Positions 7,854-11,473 of a stretch of 11,473 bases of DNA are shown here, piece by piece. The notes beneath the pieces were generated by a model that had not been told where the DNA came from, did no database searches, and saw only the letters and a list, made by a program, of their open reading frames with translations. The translations under genes were made by a program, and so were the position numbers. Source of the DNA: Isotricha intestinalis (taxonomy: Eukaryota > Ciliophora > Litostomatea > Vestibuliferida > Isotrichidae); the NCBI GenBank assembly GCA_023807065.1, contig JAJJLU010004579.1, positions 1 through 11,473 on the forward strand, in the 5' to 3' direction. Position 1 is the first letter of the stretch. Each line of letters opens with the position of its first letter.

Positions 7854-10211
7854 TTAATCATTAAAAATATCATTAAAAAGATTATCATAAGATAATAACT
7901 TTTTATTTTCTCTTCCATTAAAATATTCAGGAAATTTTTTATGAAGAAAACTTAATATATTAATTAATTCTTTATCAATAGAAATTAATTTTCCTCCATT
8001 TATTAATTTTCTAGGATTTGAAATTCCTTTTGAATTTCTCATTACATAAAGAATACTCGCTAATTTTTGACAATCATTAATATTATTTTCCCCATCTTTT
8101 CTAAATTTTGAACATAAACCAAAAGAACAAATAAAATATTCAAATTCTAATAAATTTCCTTTTTTTTTATTTTCTTCATTTGATATTTTACTTAAACAAA
8201 AAAATAACTTTTTCATTTCTATTAATGAGATTATATTTGGGAAAATATCGAAATCTTTGAAAATTAAAAAAAATTGATTAAAATTTAATAAATTATTTAT
8301 TGAGTACATCATAAAAATTTCATATAAAATATTTTGAATATAAGAAAAAATTTCTTTTAAATTTCTTATTATTTTATCATTTGAATCATTTCTTAAAACA
8401 TTTAATAAATATTTTATTTGTTCTAATTCATTATTAAGAGAATTTTTATAATTTTGAATTTTTAAATCAACATATTTAAATTCCTTAAAAGCATCTCTTT
8501 GTTTTAGATTATTATGAATAAAATTTGCAATTTCTTGCATAATAATATAAAATTGTTCAAAATTAATTTTATTATATATATCATAGTCTTCAATATCATC
8601 AAAATTAATATTTTCATAATTAATATTTTTTTTATTGCAAACTTTAAAATAAATCATTTGAGCATCTTTTTCACTAAATAATTTTTTTTTTATACTTCTA
8701 TTACTATCTAAAGTAAATTGATAATCAGTATGACTTAAATTAATAATAGAATTTTGATAAAAATTCATATCATTATAATTATAATCTTTATAAATATTAA
8801 AGACTCCTAAATCTCGTAAAGCTTTTAAAAAACTAGAAACAGTCATTTGAGGAATTATTAATTTATCTCCTATATTTGAATAAAGATCATATATATTTTT
8901 AAATATTAATTTATCTTCATCTTCATCATTATCTTCTTCTGTTTTTAATTCTGTAATTTTTGTATTATAAATTTCTGTTTCTTCTAATTTTATTATTTCT
9001 GATATTAATAAATTTGTTATTTTTAATTTTTTTTCTTCTGGAATTTTAATATTTAATTTAACACTTATTTTTTCATGGCCTTTACTATTTATCATTTTTT
9101 TAATTAAAAATACAAATCTTTCCCAAAGTTTATTTGAAGATTTTCTATAAATATTATTTGATAAAATAATTAAAAAAAGACAAAATTTATTAAAAGTAAA
9201 TATATTTCCTAAATCTTCTTCAAAAATTTCATTTAAATTTTTATCAAGTAAACAATTATAATAAATTGCAATTTTTTCAATTGATATTAAAGAAGGACAA
9301 ATATCATAATCTTTTGAAAAATTTACTAAACTTTCTAAAGATAATTTAATTGATTTTTTAATATTTTTATCTTTAAAATTTATTTCTTGTTTAAAATACG
9401 TTATATAAATCCAATTAATTGCTTCATATAAATTAATTAATAAAATTTCACTCCCTTTATCTAAAAATTGTTGATTAAAATCATTTATTGAAGATTCTAT
9501 TATTTTATATTGAAATTTATCAGTTTCATCATTTTCTATTTTTTCATTTATTGGTTTTAAATATTTTTCTGAGAAAATAATTACTGCATTTTTAGGATTA
9601 TTATTAAATTCTTTTGGAAATTTTTTTTTTGATATTAATGCTATAATATTTAAAAATTGAGTTGATGTTATTTTTGTAATTTTTTTTGGGGAAATTTCCT
9701 TAATTAATATTTCTAAATTACTAGAAGAAAAAGAATTTTTTTTCTTTTTATATAAAGTATAATTTGAATTTAATGAAGTTAAAGAATTAAAAATATTTTT
9801 AGAATTATTTTTTTTTAAATTTCTTGAATGATTATCTTGATCAATAATATTTCCTTCTTTAAATATTTTAACTAATGTTTGATAAGATAATAAAAAATCT
9901 TTTTCTTCATAATAAAATTTACTATAATTTAAAAATATATTTAAACAAATAGAGTTTATTTCTTCTTTTATATCTTCATTTTTATTTTTTCCTAATTGAT
10001 TATTTTTACTAATTTGAATTTCTGAAATATAAGAATTTGTTCCTGTATTTTCTTCTATTTTTTTATTATTTAATATTTCTGTTTTATCATTTGTTTTATC
10101 TTGAGTTTCTATTTTATTATCAATATTATCATTTATAAAAGAATTATCATTTTCAATTATAGAATTACTTTCAATTGTATTTTGATTTGGAATATTTTTT
10201 TTTCCTATCAT
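7854..10211 (-). CDS. Duplicated EF-hand-like protein, function unknown
   Basis: The 785-residue protein begins with about 85 residues of Asn/Glu/Lys-rich, probably disordered sequence. Two related halves follow, about 350 residues apart. Matching pieces are IFLNYSKF (92-99) and IYDLYSNIGDK (440-450), each soon followed by an FLK-like helix and a short G-hydrophobic turn; TSTQFLNIIALI (182-193) and INFEQFYIIMQEI (549-561); FSKDYDICPSLIS (298-310) and FKDFDIFPNIIS (651-662); and FTFNKFCLFL (338-347) and LEFEYFICSF (688-697). Helix-loop-helix pieces resembling degenerate EF-hand or p25-alpha-like folds are suggested, but no canonical calcium loop is present. A very acidic linker (about 425-433) lies between the halves. 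There is no signal peptide or clear membrane segment. I have an impression of similar large ciliate proteins of unknown role, which only a search can confirm. It shares a divergent promoter with the short plus-strand ORF. Confidence 0.85.
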   Translation of the reverse strand: MIGKKNIPNQNTIESNSIIENDNSFINDNIDNKIETQDKTNDKTEILNNKKIEENTGTNSYISEIQISKNNQLGKNKNEDIKEEINSICLNIFLNYSKFYYEEKDFLLSYQTLVKIFKEGNIIDQDNHSRNLKKNNSKNIFNSLTSLNSNYTLYKKKKNSFSSSNLEILIKEISPKKITKITSTQFLNIIALISKKKFPKEFNNNPKNAVIIFSEKYLKPINEKIENDETDKFQYKIIESSINDFNQQFLDKGSEILLINLYEAINWIYITYFKQEINFKDKNIKKSIKLSLESLVNFSKDYDICPSLISIEKIAIYYNCLLDKNLNEIFEEDLGNIFTFNKFCLFLIILSNNIYRKSSNKLWERFVFLIKKMINSKGHEKISVKLNIKIPEEKKLKITNLLISEIIKLEETEIYNTKITELKTEEDNDEDEDKLIFKNIYDLYSNIGDKLIIPQMTVSSFLKALRDLGVFNIYKDYNYNDMNFYQNSIINLSHTDYQFTLDSNRSIKKKLFSEKDAQMIYFKVCNKKNINYENINFDDIEDYDIYNKINFEQFYIIMQEIANFIHNNLKQRDAFKEFKYVDLKIQNYKNSLNNELEQIKYLLNVLRNDSNDKIIRNLKEIFSYIQNILYEIFMMYSINNLLNFNQFFLIFKDFDIFPNIISLIEMKKLFFCLSKISNEENKKKGNLLEFEYFICSFGLCSKFRKDGENNINDCQKLASILYVMRNSKGISNPRKLINGGKLISIDKELINILSFLHKKFPEYFNGRENKKLLSYDNLFNDIFND

Positions 10212-10312
10212 TATTTTTATTGAAATTATTAATTATAAAATATTTATTTAATAATAAATTCTTGGTTTTAAGAAAATGATAATTTTCATTTTTCTATCAA
10301 AATATAATTTTA
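10212..10312. promoter_or_regulatory. Divergent promoter region with small inverted repeat
   Basis: Only 101 bases separate the start codons of the 785-residue protein gene (minus) and the short plus-strand ORF, so both 5' UTRs and probably both promoters lie here. The region contains an inverted repeat, AAAATGA (10273-10279) and TCATTTT (10286-10292), with a 6-base spacer. It is a candidate symmetric factor site, but chance is possible. No factor can be named. Confidence 0.5.
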
Positions 10313-10672
10313 ATGTCTACTTTTTCAGAAAATATAAAAAGTGAAAAATTTAATTTTCAAATACCAATATTTGAAACAAAAGAATCTAATAGTTCTCTTA
10401 AAACTTCAGATTCAATTACAACTAATTCAAATATTAAACAAATAAAAAATGTTTCTTTTAAAAAAGATTTTGTAAATGTTATTATAGTTGAAAATTGGAA
10501 AAAATATAATTATGATATTTCTCAATTTCGGTATTATTTGAAAGATGAAGAAAATCAAAATTTCAAAAAAGAAGAAATTAATATTAATCATATTAATTAT
10601 ATTAACAGATTCACTGTCGGCTTTTTTTTTAAAATTTTATATATTATTTTATATATTTTAAATTTAAAATAA
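10313..10672 (+). CDS. Short protein with RVxF-like motif, possibly truncated by insertion
   Basis: The 119-residue frame starts at an ATG in A-rich context. The first 60 residues are polar and probably disordered. A distinct stretch follows: K45-N-V-S-F49 and then VNVIIVENWKKYNYD (54-68). K-x-V-x-F fits the RVxF docking motif for protein phosphatase 1, and the following ENWKKYN block looks like a conserved core, so a PP1-regulatory role is conceivable but unproven. From about residue 97 the character changes abruptly to a Phe/Leu/Ile-rich tail read from T-runs and AT-rich DNA, ending eight bases before the transposase start. The change coincides with a TTAA at 10602-10605, the target sequence of piggyBac elements. 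The genuine C-terminus may therefore have been displaced by the insertion, and the last 22 residues may be element sequence. Confidence 0.6.
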   Translation: MSTFSENIKSEKFNFQIPIFETKESNSSLKTSDSITTNSNIKQIKNVSFKKDFVNVIIVENWKKYNYDISQFRYYLKDEENQNFKKEEININHINYINRFTVGFFFKILYIILYILNLK

Positions 10673-11473
10673 TAAATAAATGGAAGATATTAAAAATGAA
10701 GAAAATTCTGATTCTTCTTTTACACTTTCAGATTTTGATTCTGAATCAGATAAAGAAGAATCTCTCCAAGAAGAGCAATATCATATTGAAATCTCTTGGC
10801 ATAATAGAAGTGAAAATTCTATTATAAATAATATAAATTTAAATAATAAAAAAATTTAAATTTTCCTGTTGATTTTTTTTGTTTATTTTTTACAAATGAT
10901 TTACTAAATAAAATAATTGAATATACAAATATATATGCTAATAATAAATTTTCTAAAAGTAAAGCAAAAAAAAAAGAATATGGAAAAATATAAATATTTT
11001 TGATTTAAAAGAATTTATCGGAATAATAATTGCTATGGGCATAATACATAAGAATGTAATTGAAGATTATTGGAATGATGATAGCATTTTTTGTACACCT
11101 GGAATATCTGATATAATGACATATTCACAATTTTCTTATATTTATAAATATATATATTTTACAAATAAAGCAAATCCAACTAAATATGAAAAAATACAAA
11201 TATTATATGATGAAATAATTAAAAATTCACAAAATATATATCTTCCAGAAAGAGCACTTAGTCTGGATGAATGCATAATATACCGGAAGATGTAATTTTA
11301 AAGTTTTTATTCCTCAAAAGGCTACAAGAAAAGGATTGAAAATATATATGTTATCTGAATCAAAAACTGGATTTATTTTGAATTGGTTATTATATACTGG
11401 AAAAAATGAAAATAATAATTTATCAAATATAATATTCAAGTTATGTATGAATTATGTGGTCAAAATAAATGAA
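10602..11473 (+). mobile_element. piggyBac-family element, left boundary tentative, right end outside
   Basis: The transposase frame at 10680 onward defines the element. The left boundary is placed at TTAA (10602-10605) because piggyBac elements insert at TTAA and because the reading frame of the preceding gene loses its character there. The bases just after it, CAGATTCACTGTCGGC, are less AT-rich than their surroundings. They do not begin with the CCC common in piggyBac termini, and several other TTAA sites lie just upstream (10578, 10584, 10593). The right end and its inverted repeat are beyond the window, so the boundary cannot be confirmed. Confidence 0.5.
10680..11473 (+). pseudogene. piggyBac-like transposase, frameshifted, 3' end outside
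   Basis: The sequence reads as a piggyBac transposase (DDE_Tnp_1_7 family) in successive frames. From ATG 10680 an acidic Ser/Asp/Glu-rich N-terminus runs to a stop at 10857. A second frame begins the family domain (FPVDFFCLFFTND, then EYTNIYANN) and stops at 10991. A third gives DLKEFIGIIIAMGI, EDYWNDD and RALSLDE, where the Asp of LSLDE (11266-11268) is the expected first catalytic Asp; it stops at 11293. The fourth resumes with GRCNFKVFIPQKATRKGLK and SESKTGF...YTGK to the edge. The changes fall at 10848-10857 (A7 run), 10963-10993 (A10 run) and 11276-11295. At the last, D-to-R spacing is 22 bases where the family has about 27, so roughly five bases are missing. The two A-run shifts could be sequencing errors, but the third is probably a true deletion, so this copy is likely inactive. 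The later catalytic Asp residues lie beyond the window. Confidence 0.85.

Noticed and set aside
10848..10993. Introns explaining the transposase frame changes
   Set aside because: The family motifs continue with only a few bases between frames, too little for an intron, and two of the changes sit on A-runs. Indels or sequence errors explain them better.
1..11473. CRISPR array, bacterial operon or prophage
   Set aside because: There are no regularly spaced repeats and no Shine-Dalgarno-like sites. The protein set (EF-hand/PH kinase, EGF/TM2, piggyBac) is eukaryotic.

Overview
This is an extremely A+T-rich eukaryotic segment with intron-poor, standard-code reading frames rich in Asn, Lys and Ile. 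All seven visible gene ends use TAA; no TGA or TAG is used as a stop. Start codons sit in an A-rich context (A at -1, -3 or both). Protein types point to a protist and probably an alveolate: an EF-hand/PH-like/Ser-Thr kinase, an EGF-plus-TM2-like membrane protein, and a duplicated EF-hand-like protein of a type I associate with ciliates. A ciliate that keeps the standard code, such as a rumen trichostome, fits best. This is inference; another AT-rich protist is not excluded.

Layout, left to right. (1) A minus-strand gene runs off the left edge (<1-437). (2) An AT-rich spacer holds a 22-bp perfect palindrome. (3) A small minus-strand ORF with a poly-Asn microsatellite (1165-1362) is divergent from (4) a secretory-pathway EGF/TM2-like protein on the plus strand (1495-2043). 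(5) After a convergent spacer come four minus-strand genes: an unrecognised basic protein (2732-3877, start corrected from an upstream GTG), a charged coiled-coil protein (4055-4831), the EF-hand/PH/kinase protein (5519-7630) and a 785-residue protein with two related halves (7854-10211). (6) A 101-bp divergent promoter leads to a short plus-strand ORF (10313-10672) with an RVxF-like motif. (7) Eight bases further on starts a piggyBac-family transposase, readable to the right edge only through three frame changes.

No operon or dedicated multi-gene system can be demonstrated. The four central minus-strand genes share an orientation but have separate spacers. A calcium or lipid signalling theme is suggested by the kinase and weakly by the EF-hand-like duplicated protein. 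The main dynamic feature is the decayed piggyBac copy, which may have inserted at a TTAA inside the 3' part of the short RVxF-motif gene. No tRNA, rRNA or CRISPR array was seen.
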